Assembly (NCBI GenBank): GCA_036897485.1
Contig: JAYMTF010001099.1
Location: 1 to 26,357, forward strand
DNA from: Pelargonium nanum
Taxonomy: Eukaryota > Streptophyta > Magnoliopsida > Geraniales > Geraniaceae
Direction: 5' to 3'
DNA: 26,357 nucleotides
In this document: positions 11,573 through 24,146 of the stretch, one piece after another
How the letters are laid out: every line of letters begins with the position of its first letter
How positions within the stretch are numbered: the stretch's first letter is position 1
Made by a program: the position numbers and the translations under genes
The notes under the pieces: generated by a model
Databases searched by the model: none
What the model was told of the DNA's origin: nothing
Seen by the model: only the letters and a program-made list of their open reading frames with translations

Positions 11573-12360
11573 TGTTATCGTGGGTTCTAAAAAAGTTCAG
11601 GCAGCAGACGAATCGAGCAACAAACTACCTCTAAGGAGTTCACCTCATGGAGTTGAAGCAGACTTCATCATTGGTTCGCTATGTCAGAAGGATCTTGCTC
11701 GATATGATCTCATTATCGACCAAGACTCCTCCAACAAAATCTCAGATAGGTCATGCTCACATCACACAAGGACCAAGTCACTAGAGGTGGACCCACTAAA
11801 GGCAGGTCGTGCTTACTTCAACCGAACTTGGAGTGTCATGCCAAAATGGTTGGCGTCCCTTAATGCTTGGTTCAAATTCCATAGTACTCGCAAATAAACA
11901 AAGTTCTCAAGGCACGACCAGGCGCCCTAGGATAGGAATGCCTTTGAGACAAACCAAGGTCTCGCTATGGCGTCCACTATTCCATTAATCAATCATGTGC
12001 CGTTACATCGTTAATCTTGTTCTGTAAGTATAAATATCATTCTCTGGTCGTATGAAGAGTGATCATTTCTTCACATGATATGAAACATTCTTTCTCAAAT
12101 TCTCTCAATTTGGTAATGTTCACTTAAATCCATGTGGTAGAGACTCGCAACTCGAGTAGATTGTTGGCACATAAACACTCTTCTAGTTTTCACATAATGG
12201 TATGTCTGTGTGTTCAATGATGCATTAACTATAATCCGTCTCTCAGGTCGGCGACACCTCTATTTTAAGAGTTGAGGTAAATTCGTCATTGTAGAGTTAG
12301 TATGTGTCACCGCAAGAAGCCTCATATCGATCTCTTTGGATAGCTTTCTCGTAAAGTTTG
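11573..12360 (+). mobile_element. Decayed LTR-retrotransposon-like sequence (possible solo LTR)
   Basis: This block is less AT-rich than its surroundings. It starts TGTTATC at 11573 and has a promoter-like GTATAAATATCAT at about 12028-12040, followed by a short leader-like region (AGAGTGATCATTTC), which is the layout of a plant LTR (U3, TATA, R, U5). GGTCGGCGACACCTC near 12246 also has the look of LTR-type sequence. I found no protein domain, primer-binding site or certain target duplication. A frame at 11580-11897 lacks an ATG and matches nothing. Both borders are approximate. Confidence 0.33.
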
Positions 12361-14136
12361 AAAGATATTCTGATTGTTATTAATATTGTATAGCTTAACT
12401 GGTAAAGAAAATGGATAAGATTCGATAAATATGCTTATGTATGAATAGAAAAATAGAAAAAGAAAAAATAAAGGAGAAGAAGAAGCAGGCCACCGACAGA
12501 TGCGGTGAGAGCATATAACATGTGACGCAGCTGTACCATTCCATTACTACTTCCACTCAATCTCACCTTATCTATGTAATCATCGCATCACGCTCCCACA
12601 CTCAAATATCTTTTTTCTTTGTCACTGTGTGTACTCAGATAATTCTATAAATTAAACATTTTTTTACCTTTTAATTATCATACTTTAATCTCTTATGTGC
12701 CTTAAAAAAAATCTCTTATGAGGAAAAAGCCAAGTGTTTCTGTCAATTTGTTTCTCTAGTACTCAATTTGAGTAGCTTATTTTTAGTAGGCAGAGTAATT
12801 ATATTTATAAATTTAAGGATGTGATAATAATCTTCATATTTTTAGCTATATGTATACACACATCAATAGCATGTCTCATTATCGTTGTGAGAACACATAA
12901 AGAAATTTCATCTATCACAACTTTAAGAACACAACTTATGTGTGAGTTTAAGCTTAGTATAACTAATTATGTGCATTAAGATGCAGAAACTTACAAAACT
13001 TTATTCACACAGTTCATTAAAAAAATATCTCATGTCTAAGTATCATTATTTTTATTTTGAGACAAATTCTTTTTCTTAAATATATATTGTGATATATTTA
13101 CTAAACTTAAGATATTAACTTTCTGAAAAATAAAAATATATACTCATTTTGAAATAAAAATTAAAAAAAATCGTTCAAAAAACTTGAAAAAAAGACATTC
13201 ATCTCCCTATGGCTATAAGATTATGGAAGAGCGGGCAAGCAGGGGACACTGAAGTGAAGAACTGGTGACCACGGACCACCATTGTGTTTAATGGTCTCTC
13301 TATTTTAAAATAATTGTTTATATTTTTATTTTGATACGGATTAATTAGCTAGTGAAAACTGATATCTATCTTTCATATCAATTATACTCTTGTTACAACA
13401 AACTCGAAAATTTTAACTAGTTTAATTTATAGATAATGTTAGTAATTGATGTATAAAAAAATAGACAATTATTTTAAGACAAAACTTGAAGAAAGAAAAG
13501 AACACAATAAATTTGTTGATACAAAATTTTGCAATCATAATAATACTTGAAAAGAAAGTAGAAAAGTTGTTGACACATAAATAATTAGCCGAAAAGACAA
13601 ATATAGTTGAATCTATTACTACAAATTAAACTTTAGACATGATCATGCCTTACAGCTACCTGCACTCAAATTTCCAGTTTATTGGATTGAGATAAACTGG
13701 AAAATTGTAATATGGCCAGCCCCTCCGGCCCCTTTGCCTTATTATATATACACACTTTTTTGAAAACGAAGCATCAATCAGCAACAGTAGCAATAGCAAT
13801 AGCAAACCCAGCTAAGAAATCATGCATTTATATATGAGCATGACACACAAAATTGACAATTTAACAACTTGGAACCATAAAGTTCACCACAATCATTACT
13901 CTTCACCATTTCTTCTCCCCCATACGTCTCTACCAACACTACCCTACAAACACCTTTCATTTCTACTTTCAACATAAATCCAATGCTATGATTATGATTT
14001 TTTGAAATTAATTAATTATCTTCTCGAGATGGCACCAAACACCAAGCTTTAATAACTCAAGTATCTATTGTTATTTCCTCAACAACAACAAAAAAAAAAC
14101 ATCAACAAGAGATTGTAAATAGAGAACCATAACTAA

Positions 14137-17100
14137 CTATTTTACAGCGGTCTGGTTTGATTCTGTATCATCTTCCACCCGGCCAAAATAGTAAAGTGAA
14201 GCCAAACAAATCAGTACATCTGTGAGGACAAGACCCACCACATCAAATACAAACTTTGGAGCAAATAAACCCCAAACCTGCAAAGGGTGCAAAGGGAATT
14301 TGGCAGTAAGAGAATTGTGTTTTATGTAGAACTGTGAACAGGCTAGTGAAATGGATACATTACGGTGAAGGGATGACCATACCATCAAATGTCGCCTATG
14401 CATGGTAACACATAATAGAGTGAAAGTGACTGTAGTGGTCATGATGAATCCATACATCAAGTATACCTAAGAGAGAAATGATCGGTCAGCCTCTAGAGAT
14501 TATATAAGCCATCCAAAGCATACTGCTAAAGATTTCAGCTGGAAAAGTTTTGGGCACAGCAGGGTTGAAATATATTCTTCACCACTTAAATAAGCCAGTG
14601 GCTTCATATTACCAAAGGTCTCAACTAGCAAAGTCTCCAGGGGTTGTACAACAGGGTAGGGTTCTATTCTTCATCACGATTTAAAGTCTGGATAATTTTA
14701 ACTTTTGCTAACCAACCGTAAAAGAAAATGGAACATGAGACATAAAATAACTCTAATTTGCCAACAAGAATGTTGGAAAATCATGTATTGGACATAGAAA
14801 TCTATCTGAAGAACTTACCCTGGATAGCTGCATATAAAGGAATTGGCTCCTATGCTTACTCGACAAATGCCGGCATGCAACAAGAAATGGAAGTCCAAAT
14901 ATTGCAAGTATGTGAGATAAGCCAAATGTATCAATTGTAAGAAGAATTGCTTGGCGAATAAGAATGAATTCATCAAACCTGAAAGTGTATGTATTTAGAA
15001 TCATTCACCATTAGAGCAATGAAAATAATCTCACTGACTGCATCAACTGAGGGGTTGGTTTAAACTTGAAATTATATCTCATGCTTATAGAAGTCAAATA
15101 ATTGCAGATTATGCCATTGCCACAAAAGATATTTTATGCTTAAGCTAACTCGCAATCCCATAGATTATCTAATACTAAATATGCATGCAGTGAGCCGTGA
15201 CTCACCCAATAAAAGCAGCACCATATCGGAGGCCATCAAAAGCACACCTGAAAATTTTGATACTGGTTAAGAAATACTGGGAAGTGAAAACAAAACTTAA
15301 GCCATGCAAATATCTTCATATAATAATCTGCTTATTATTGCAATGGTGCAAACCAAGGAAATTCCACAACCAACCACAATATGTAAATGTAAAGTAATCA
15401 TGACGAAATAGTTTCAGGAAACTTGCAAACCTAAAAGTATGAGCTTCTTACCAGTGACCAGAGCCGAAAAATAAACACACAGCTAACAGGTGCCATTGGG
15501 TTACTGATAGAGGATTCGAACTTCCAGTAATTCCATCCTTTTCTATATTTTCCAACTTCATTATGCAATAACCTGTCAAAGAAAACCATTTATACCCAAC
15601 TCAAATCATGAAAGTGCCTATCTAAATGACATATGAAGATGCGATTGTAGATTGTATACTCCTTTTTACTTCATTTTCTTATCAATTGTTTTTCTTTTCA
15701 GGATGGCCAGCAAAATTTTTCTAGTTTGGACTTTGGAAAGTGAGGCTGCAATAAGGTCTATATGGGAAATAAAATGAACAATCCCACAGTTGCATGTGAA
15801 TGCAATAGAAGATGTTCCCTAAAAAAAAGTTGAGTTTACGTCGTGGACTAAAACATGTGGGAAAGGTCAGACAATGTTAAAATCACACTCAAAATAATAC
15901 AAACAAATACAACCTTGAAGCAACAATAATGAAAAATCACCTCCAATAACTGATGCTAACACAACCAGAGGACCTTGCTTTCCCAATAGAACAATGACTG
16001 TTGCACTCCACGCAGATAACATGCCCAGTGTTTTAATACTCAAGCTTTTTTGGCAACCCAGACTCTTGTACCCGTTAAACAGCTGACAAAATACCAATAA
16101 TAACAATTGTCCAAATCCAATAGCATAAATTATTCGAGGAATGTAGTTTCTTTCGGTGCTTCTAGACACTAGAGCTATTTTCAATATGTCACTTTCAGAA
16201 ACCCAATGCACTGCTACAAGCATATAACTTAAAATGGTGCCCGTGACAACATATTTCAAAATAGCCCCAGTAACGCTGGTAGCAATGCTTTTATACAGTA
16301 GGTAGGCCAACAGAATCAGAATTAAAACCGGCAAAACTTCAGCTACATACACCCAAACAGAATGACCAATGGAAGTCGCAAATGTCCATGAATGACTCTT
16401 GCTCAGAAACTGAGAAGTAGCAGCCTGCTTTGATAGCCCGACTTCAATAGTAAATCTGAGAGCTGAGATTAACAGAAGAAAGACACCTGCCTGTATTACA
16501 TCCCAAATAGTTAGAGCATCACAAGGAATCATCTTTCAAAACATCTCCAAAAGTAATGGTCATAGACAAGTAACATGCTTTTAACCATAAAATAGAGTGA
16601 TCAAACACCAACACAAGTACTTACCTCTAATAGCATCTTCTTTTTCATGATTGAATAACGCAACTGGGCAATGGCAGTTGTGGCCAACAGAAAGTTTGCC
16701 ACTTTTCCTTCTTCCACTGATCTCAACATTGAAAGAGGGACAAAAAAAGCTAGAAGTATCAGCCATAAACTATGATCAGAAGAAACCAATTAGTAACAAG
16801 GGACATGAAACTTACAAATGAAACTATTTGAAAGGAGGCTGCATGCACGTATTGCCATGATAAAAAACGCAAAAGGTAATCCAAAAGAAAGAGCAGAATC
16901 TCCAAAAGAAGCAGCAGAAAAACCATATTGTTTGTAAACCCATTTAATAGCAAGAAGATGGACAACAAGTGATATTAGCATAATGCCAAAACCAAAAGTC
17001 ATCATCTTTATATTAAACTCAGTCCATTTGGAGCGTGCCAGCTCAGCAACACTTGCTAAGAAATTAAAATATGCATCAATCTGCCTGTGAAGAGCAGGTA

Positions 17101-20100
17101 ATGATGAATCACAGTTTTCCCTTTTATGCAATAGTAAATTCTTAACCGTGTGAGACCAGTGCTCTTCTGCATGAGCATATATGTCTGCAATATGAAACAT
17201 ATCTTCCGAGGAAAATCCAATAACTGATGAAGCAGAATATATATCAATATATTTTTTCACCTACATAGGAACCGCATTTCATTAGAAAGAGATAATAAGC
17301 AAGGAATGACAGTATCTACTATCTAAGGCGAATTTTAAACTCTTAAAAAAAAAATAGAGCCATAAATGTGGTTACCTGCCAAGAATTAATACAGAGAACA
17401 TTGACATAATTTCTCATCCATTCTTCTATATCTGACTGATTCGTGCACTTTTCTGCATTAGTGTCTTCTAAATTCCATGTACCAGCAGCTAAAGCATACA
17501 GCTCTGGATTAACACGCCCAATGCTGGAAAGAAATCAATCTCATCATGAGCATTAATTCCTTGTAAAACATCAAATCTTCATGAAGCAAAGTAAAAACAT
17601 GATTGTATAGTGGTAAAATTATAGACCATAATATCGAGTATTCACAAACATGCATAAGAGTAACTTTGATACAACAAATGAATCTACCTATGTTCTTGAG
17701 AAATAGAGGTTAAAACTTAAAACATCGGTTTCAGGTCACTAAAGCGAAAAGTAAAAGGTAGCAAGTAAGGCGGGCAAGTGAGCAAGTTCTTCAAAAGGAT
17801 AACACATCCACAAGAGGCACAAATTGTGTGCCATACGGCCCATACCAACTAAACTTAAAAATCTATACATAACAATTAAACATCAGCTATGCAAATAATA
17901 GTCATGTTTGAAGCATTCACTTAGAAACCTAAATGTTGAAGAAATGTACGTCACAAATGCTAATTTGCAAGCCCATTGATATATGCAAGTGTGCTGTCTA
18001 CTTTAAACTAACCAGAGGAGTGGACGGCAAATGTTAACAGAAATATAACCAATGAGACTGACATTAACATAAACCCTGAAGCCAATAGAAAAAAAAAATG
18101 TTTTTCCTTAGTTAATACTACCTCAAAATAAGTGTTAGAAGAAAAATATTGTTTCAAAATAAGTGTCATTCTACAATTTCAATATAAAAATACACAACTT
18201 TCCAATTGTACCGCTTTCATCATTTCCAAGTGAGTTAATGATAACTCACATTTATTTATCCAACAAGAAAAATGAATAATTAAACAAGGTTAGTTTGGTC
18301 ATTTAAGTTGATTTCTTAATATGAGTGAGTAAACTTAAAATGACACGTATTATGAAACGGAGATAGTGTTAAAGCAATCCTAACATCACTTACAGAAACA
18401 ATATTGGCTAGCCCAAAGCAAATAGATGAGAATAGGAGGTGAGATAAAATTAAGATAAACTGGTCAATTCTTTATAACATTCATTTTGAGAAAAATGATG
18501 GTGGTCCATTTAGAACTGAGAGAGAGATTGCATAGAAGACATGTACGATCGTTTTATTATATGTGGTTTTAGGAATTTTGTGTCCCTATATGTATCTAGA
18601 GATGGAACTTGATGGGATGCTTACACTGCACCTTCCGTAAGGAAAAGGGATACCAAGCATAGCTGAAACAGTTACTGCAAAATCAAGCTGCAGAAAATGA
18701 GTTGAATAAATAGATGTCTTACGAGGAATACATAATTTAGAATAGTAAAAGGAGATTCCTGGACATGACATCCAGAAAAGGCTGATCATTCTTACTTGTT
18801 GGACGGAGCTAATACACGTCTTCTTCCCATCCTGCAATAAATGATGACAAACCAAATACTATTCAATATACCAATATAGCATAGAAATAATTATCCATGT
18901 ATTTCTATGGTTCAGAATCTGAATAATATGGCATTCAAGAAGTGTGCACACACAATCACAAAATCTTGGAAGATGCGACATGTGCAAACACATACTCAAC
19001 AATATATAAATATTTGCATATGTTGGTGTGCATGCATTCAGTTATTTGTTGAGAGGAAATACCATATCTAATTCACATGATGAAGTATCTAATTCAGAAG
19101 GAATGGAAGATGGAGGCTTCTTAAAACCCATGGCAAATATAGATGTTTCAACCTGTAAGCCAAAATTCAAGTTAGAATAATATTTATAAAAAAAACAGAT
19201 AATGTTTCTAAGAAATATGATTACTATCACACCTCTTCAGCACTGCCTCCACCATGATCACCATTCATGGTTTGTCCATGGTCACCCATCACTAGAAGAA
19301 AAGTATTCTCATGCAAGCCACCTGGTCCAGATTGGCTCTCCAGTACTTTGATTACTTTCTGAAGCAAAATCAGTATCCGTTTCAATAACATAACTGGAAA
19401 AGGTAACAGAACATTTTCAACCAAACATAGATTCTTACATGCCTAAAACAATGTATCAGATCCAACAAACCTACTAACAAAAGATAACCAATTAAGACCA
19501 ATATCTCCGTATCTTATTCTCAAGCAATAAATAGACTGGAGGTGCAATATACATATTAAATGGTAAAAACACTTGCCTCTAACACAGAATTATACTGCTC
19601 CAGTTTTTCTATCATAGGAATGGAATCAACACCAAATATATGCCCAGCATGATCCTGAACCACAAAAATATAATGAAAGTCAATGTTCCCAATACAACCT
19701 ACATGAATATATGATCAAAGGAAATAAATTGTTCTGCTTCATTTGAAATTGTTCCTAAAAAAGGAACTTGTGATTATCTTATCATTCAATCAAGAAATGT
19801 GAAAATGTAGCCAAAACTAGAATGGTTCTTAGCACCTCACTCAAACTCAAATTCTCTTGCAAAAAGATATACCAGTTTAATCATCATAACAAATTTGATA
19901 CCAATAAAATTAACTAGCTGTCATTATTAACACAAAAAAAAAAAAGTAGCTGGCCGCCCTCAGATGGAAGTTATAGCATTAAAGAATTGGGAATTGGGGA
20001 AAATAAGTTTCAAGCATCTGATAATTGTTATGATAGTTGAACTCTTGATAATTCAAACTCCTTTGATTAACTTTAGCCAGTGTGATGAAGTCATTCTCCT

Positions 20101-23030
20101 GCAATACTCATCATAAGCTGGTTTTCAGTTCTTACTAGCATTTCCATCCTTGACAAGGCCATGTATTCTGATATACATTCTCAATAGATTTAATAAATGC
20201 AAACACGTCCACAACTTCTATATGATTAAATGTTAAGCATGAGGAAGAAAGGCATGTGAGTGTCCTACTTTGGTAGTTGATGCATAGTGTAGACAAACTG
20301 TCACTGCATTACCCGATTACACAGTGCCCAGGATCAAGGGTACCTCTTGTTTGACCCATTACAGTAATCTCTTTCTCTGTCCCTCCCTCTCCCTCTATCC
20401 CTATATCTATCTTTACTCTCCGTTTTTCATTTCAAATAAAATTGATGCAGTTACATAATGCCTCTAAGCATTAGTATTTATTTTAGTTATGCATCTCTAC
20501 TCTCTAGTAAACAAGAAACAAATATGCTTTGTTGAGTCATCACGTATGTGCACAAGCCCATGAATTCTCGCTCAATAGTGTATAACTTTCTTTGCTCTTT
20601 AAGTTAACAATTTCACATCACAACATCCACCATAAAGTCTTGGAAGAATATCTACCAAAAGTCATACAGACCATAGATATAGAAATTTGTTTCCCATATG
20701 ACAGTAAGAGCAAGTCAATCATACCACGCCAAGAAAATGTGCAATAAGAACATCCCAATCTTCTTGATATAATGATGGAAGTAGATGTTCGATGCATCCG
20801 TTGTCTACCTGAAACAAAAATGCCACAAAAATTCAACCATGGAAATAGTTATTTTTTCTATGACGAGGGAGTAAGGACCCTTAAGGGCCTACCCCAGGGA
20901 GGTATTACAGCAACCCATGACCGTGACCTCCCTTTCTAAACCCAGTGGAAAACAAACATAAAAGCTGTCAACCTGCCACACAGTCACACGTTTGCCAACA
21001 CTTCTGGATCACCTTGAGGTGGGTATAGCTAAATAATAATGTATTGTTTAATAAAATATCATCATTAGACCAATACCGTATCAAGATCTTTAACATTGAA
21101 AGAGGGGAAGGGATAAGCTTTTTCAAAATGATGAGGAAACAACTGCATCCATGTGTCATCTCCCATCATAACTACCCGCTTTCCATTTTGAACCATCTGC
21201 AAGAGGATCAATCAATTAAATTTAGGCAGACTAAAAAAGTGATATACATTGCAGAAATTTGAACTACAACATCCAGTAGTAATTTAAGCTGAAATAAATT
21301 TTGTATATCAAGAAAGAACCAGAGATGTCTATCAACTATCAAGAAGCAAACCTGATACAATAAGTTATCTTCAACAATTGCTGGAGCACCAAAGCTATTC
21401 CCAACATCAATAAAAGTAGGCAGTCCACCAGTTGTCAGTCCCTGGAGAAATTATAAAGGAAACACAACACTAGAATCAATACCTCAAGCTTCAAATTGGC
21501 ATGAAAGCAATCCAAACTGATTAAATTTTGCTTCAAATACATTCTTAACTGGGCACATGAGATTTGAAGACCTAAACAAAGGACAGATGCTTAGAGAATA
21601 TCCTTAATGTCAAAAGGGGAGAGATGGTAAGCAATAAGCAACAGCACCTGAGCAAATAAGATAAAATCAGGGCTTAATGGTCCTAGAATCGCAGTGCTGG
21701 GAAGCAGCATAACTTCTAAGGTAAATCAGGCTCAGTATCAGCTGCTTTCAGGATTTAGAGCAGTTTTCAGGTTGAATAATACTTATCAAACTCGAAAGCA
21801 AGGTGCCCATGTCACCAGCTAACCTTGGCTTCCTTGGGAATCATATGAAACCACCACCAACTCTGTCAATGCACTGTCACCGACCCAGCAAACTAATGAA
21901 GGCAGAGAGAATGCTAGTAAAATTTAAAACAGCTAAGAGAATCATGAAATTGATGAAGTTGTATCCTTATTTCCAAATCTGCTGGAAATAACATACATGC
22001 ACTGGCTTGCTTAAATAGTAAGAAACTGAGTCTTCTGCGAAATGAAGAATGATTAGTCAACTAATCATCCCTCTGCACGTTGCTAAATGTATGAAAATTC
22101 AAACTAGAACAGCATAGGTGATGCCGGAACTGATTCTTGAAACATAAAAAGAACCAAGGATATTGCCTATTGGTATGTATCTGTTAATCAAGAGATAACA
22201 AAAACGCACATATTACAAAAGAGTGTTTGGATATAAATATTATCCATCACTGAAACGGTAAAACCAATATCATTAACAAAAACTTCAGTATTATAAACCT
22301 AGAATTGAGTTTTGAATGCTAGTCAACATTAACTAGATATATCAGTTTAAATTAACATTAGCTATGCAATCAATATAACAAAAGGAGCAACAATTATCAC
22401 CTTCAACCGTTGCAAACTGGTTGTAGGTGGATCTGCAATGGCCTTGAAAATCTTAGACGCCGATCCTTTCCCAGAGGCCAGCTTCTGCAGCACCCGTAGC
22501 TTGTCCATCCATGGTTTCGATTCTGTGAAAACAAGATGAGTAGAGTTCAGTCATGATATTGAAGAAAAAAAATCAAATGAAACAAGCAATTATCAGGAGG
22601 TCACTCACCTTTAAAGAATGTGCTTGGGGCGAGAAAATCAAACCTGCAAAGAAAATGCCATAGAACATAAATGAGATCGTATCTAACATTCAATCAATGC
22701 AGAGTTTGGGCGGAGGAGGGAGAGTGACCTGATGGCGTCAAGAACAATGATGACGAGCCGATCGACGGCTGGCTTGGTCCAGCAACTCTGGTGCGGCGAA
22801 ATGGCAGTTCGGTTGAGATTTGAAGGAGGAGGCGAGAGGCAAGAGGAATTGGAGACATCAGAGCAATTGCTGTAGTAGGGGAGCTCTGTTCGGGTGAGAA
22901 GGAAGCCGCGAGTGAATATGAACAAAGCAGCTCCGTGAAGCAACATTATCAACCAGAACGGCCATATCTGGCTCCATTTTCCGATCACCCGCCGTCCTCT
23001 CCGGCCTTCCTTCGTCTTACCACGAGTCAT
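14137..23030 (-). CDS. PIGO: GPI ethanolamine phosphate transferase 3 (PIG-O / Gpi13 type)
   Basis: Twenty minus-strand exons give 973 aa: 22729-23030, 22609-22643, 22401-22522, 21352-21441, 21077-21196, 20725-20808, 19577-19654, 19233-19358, 19063-19152, 18796-18831, 18632-18687, 17376-17523, 16816-17260, 16625-16716, 15941-16490, 15452-15572, 15206-15247, 14819-14978, 14383-14466, 14137-14277. This ER-membrane enzyme adds ethanolamine phosphate to the third mannose of the GPI anchor, which makes it ready for transfer to protein. An N-terminal membrane helix (about 22-40) precedes a lumenal alkaline-phosphatase-like domain with VLDAIRFDF (98-104), [20 protein letters not shown] (from 144), GDDTW, HFLGVDHAGH (247-256) and MGDHG (301-305); these hold the metal ligands and the threonine nucleophile. 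N-glycosylation sequons occur at 55, 61 and 73. The rest is a long multi-helix membrane region. Intron 7 is GC-AG; exons 2 and 10 are only 35 and 36 bp. Met1 at 23030 was chosen over an upstream in-frame ATG at 23159 because the extra 43 residues look like leader sequence. Confidence 0.94.
18117..18368. mobile_element. Stowaway-like MITE in intron 11 of the PIG-O-type gene
   Basis: The left end reads CTACCTC...GTTTCAAAATAAGTGTCATT; the right end, reverse-complemented, reads CACTATCTCCGTTTCATAATACGTGTCATT. This is the plant Stowaway-type terminal repeat with the CTCCGTTTCAAAATAAGTG signature. The element is about 250 bp with an AT-rich core and no coding capacity. The left repeat is interrupted by a 31-bp partial duplication of CAAAATAAGTGT (copies at 18124 and 18155). 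The expected TA target duplication is intact only on the left. Confidence 0.72.
20365..20425. repeat. CT-rich simple sequence in intron 6 of the PIG-O-type gene
   Basis: A run of CTCT/CCCT/TATC motifs within intron 6 (19655-20724). It is a pyrimidine-rich microsatellite-like tract of no evident function. Confidence 0.6.
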
Positions 23031-23101
23031 TGTTTTCGGCTCCCAAATCTTGTCGCAGATGAGAAAGACGAAGTAGAAAGGAGGGAATGTTTTATTCAGA
23101 A

Positions 23102-23153
23102 TGGGCCAGTGTAGACTCAGTCCACGTTTTGATCTAAGATGGGCCCAAGCCCA
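23102..23153. promoter_or_regulatory. Site II (TGGGCY) cluster in the PIG-O-type gene promoter
   Basis: TGGGCC occurs at 23102-23107 and 23140-23145 (plus), TGGGCCC at 23141-23147 (minus), and TGGGCT at 23148-23153 (minus). All lie 70-125 bp upstream of the chosen start at 23030. Site II elements are known from promoters of plant housekeeping and proliferation-linked genes and are bound by TCP factors. No TATA box is obvious, which fits a broadly expressed ER enzyme. Confidence 0.5.
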
Positions 23154-23159
23154 ACTCAC

Positions 23160-24146
23160 CCAAATTTTTTTAGAAATACTGTTTTTTTCTTTCTTCGAAA
23201 TAGTGTTACAAATAGTACACCAACTTCAACTAAATCCTCAAATTAGTACACTAAATTTCAAGTTAGTATATTAGTTTTCAAGTTGTGCCAGAAAAATATT
23301 TCAATAGAAACTCAACTACATATCTTTCAAACAATCTTCTAAGATAATGATGAACGACCTATGAATAGTACAAAGATTTGTAGCGATCTCATTTTAACAC
23401 AAAAGTGAGTTTAGGTCGTTGGAACTTGGAAGGGTTAAGACGACATAAATGTTGTCATCAAACATCATTACATAAGGATTGAGGACGTGGATCTCCGAAT
23501 TTTAGTTTACATCGATTCCACATTTCGATAGACAATGTCACTTCAGTGCAAGATAAAAATCAGACCATACATAGCAGAAATCAGCTATTGTAACATGGGA
23601 CTGATGTCACCATAAGCATCCAACCACTAATCATTAGTAATTGTGTATGTTTTCTTCCATCAAAATAAGCATGTGCAACATTTCAAGACATTGTATGTAC
23701 TTGGAAATCCCAAACAACAAAATAATAACACCCAGCATTTCCACATGAAAATGGAAACTCTGTTTTTATTGATGTATCATATTCCACAGAAGAATTGCAA
23801 TATCATATGAATGTACATTTATGTGTTCCAAATGCTCAATTAGTACAATACATTGAAGCTAAAGATAAGGGAACATATGCTCCTGATTGGTTGAGATACC
23901 AAAGATTCATGAGCACTTCATCTAAACAAAATGAAAACCTAAGAACATCAGTACTGAAACTGAAGCCATCATGATGTAAAGAAATAATCCTCCTAAAGAG
24001 TAGAAACTAAAAAAGCTGATCATGATGGGTGCTTGGATATTCACATCTAAAAGTTACCACACACACAAAAAATCATAAAATCAACAAGAACACTCCCACA
24101 GAAGCCACAACCACCCAGCTAACAACATTTACAAACACAATTGAAC
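23160..24146. other. Intergenic region between the PIG-O-type gene and the unnamed gene
   Basis: About 1 kb of AT-rich sequence with no coding exon seen. The right part should be the 3' UTR of the unnamed gene, and the left part the distal promoter of the PIG-O-type gene. An 8-bp inverted repeat (AACGACCT at 23353-23360, AGGTCGTT at 23413-23420) was noted but is too short to interpret. Confidence 0.5.
23765..23770 (-). terminator. Candidate poly(A) signal AATAAA of the unnamed gene
   Basis: The minus strand reads AATAAA 377 bp after the stop codon at 24147, a normal 3' UTR length for a plant gene. Plant poly(A) signals are loose, so this is only a candidate. Confidence 0.35.

Larger units (their letters stand above)
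10281..14136. other. Gene-free, repeat-bearing intergenic region
   Basis: No conserved exon is visible over nearly 4 kb. It contains a T20 tract (10369-10388), a possible tRNA-derived SINE head near 10919-10965, a decayed LTR-like stretch from about 11573 to 12360, and very AT-rich sequence from 12600 to 13650. The last few hundred bases before 14137 probably include the 3' UTR of the PIG-O-type gene. Open frames here are short and match no family I know. Confidence 0.5.

Noticed and set aside
11580-11897. 105-codon open frame in the intergenic region
   Set aside because: It starts at GTG, not ATG, matches no family I know, and lies in LTR-like sequence.
12385-12415. tRNA-like TAGCTTAACTGGTAAAG
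   Set aside because: It resembles only a D-arm; there is no acceptor stem, anticodon arm or T-arm nearby.
16601-16789. Hydrophobic frame beginning MVSSDHSLW next to exon 14 of the PIG-O-type gene
   Set aside because: It is intron 13 (16717-16815, 99 bp) read through. Retaining the intron gives a stop shortly after exon 13 in the real frame, while splicing restores the family sequence SNSFI-LEEGKVAN.
23031-23159. Upstream in-frame ATG extending the PIG-O-type protein by 43 residues
   Set aside because: The extension overlaps the Site II promoter motifs and does not resemble the start of the family; MTRGKTKEG is the more natural start.
23353-23420. AACGACCT / AGGTCGTT inverted repeat as a possible MITE
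   Set aside because: Arms are only 8 bp, no target duplication was seen, and the spacer is unremarkable.
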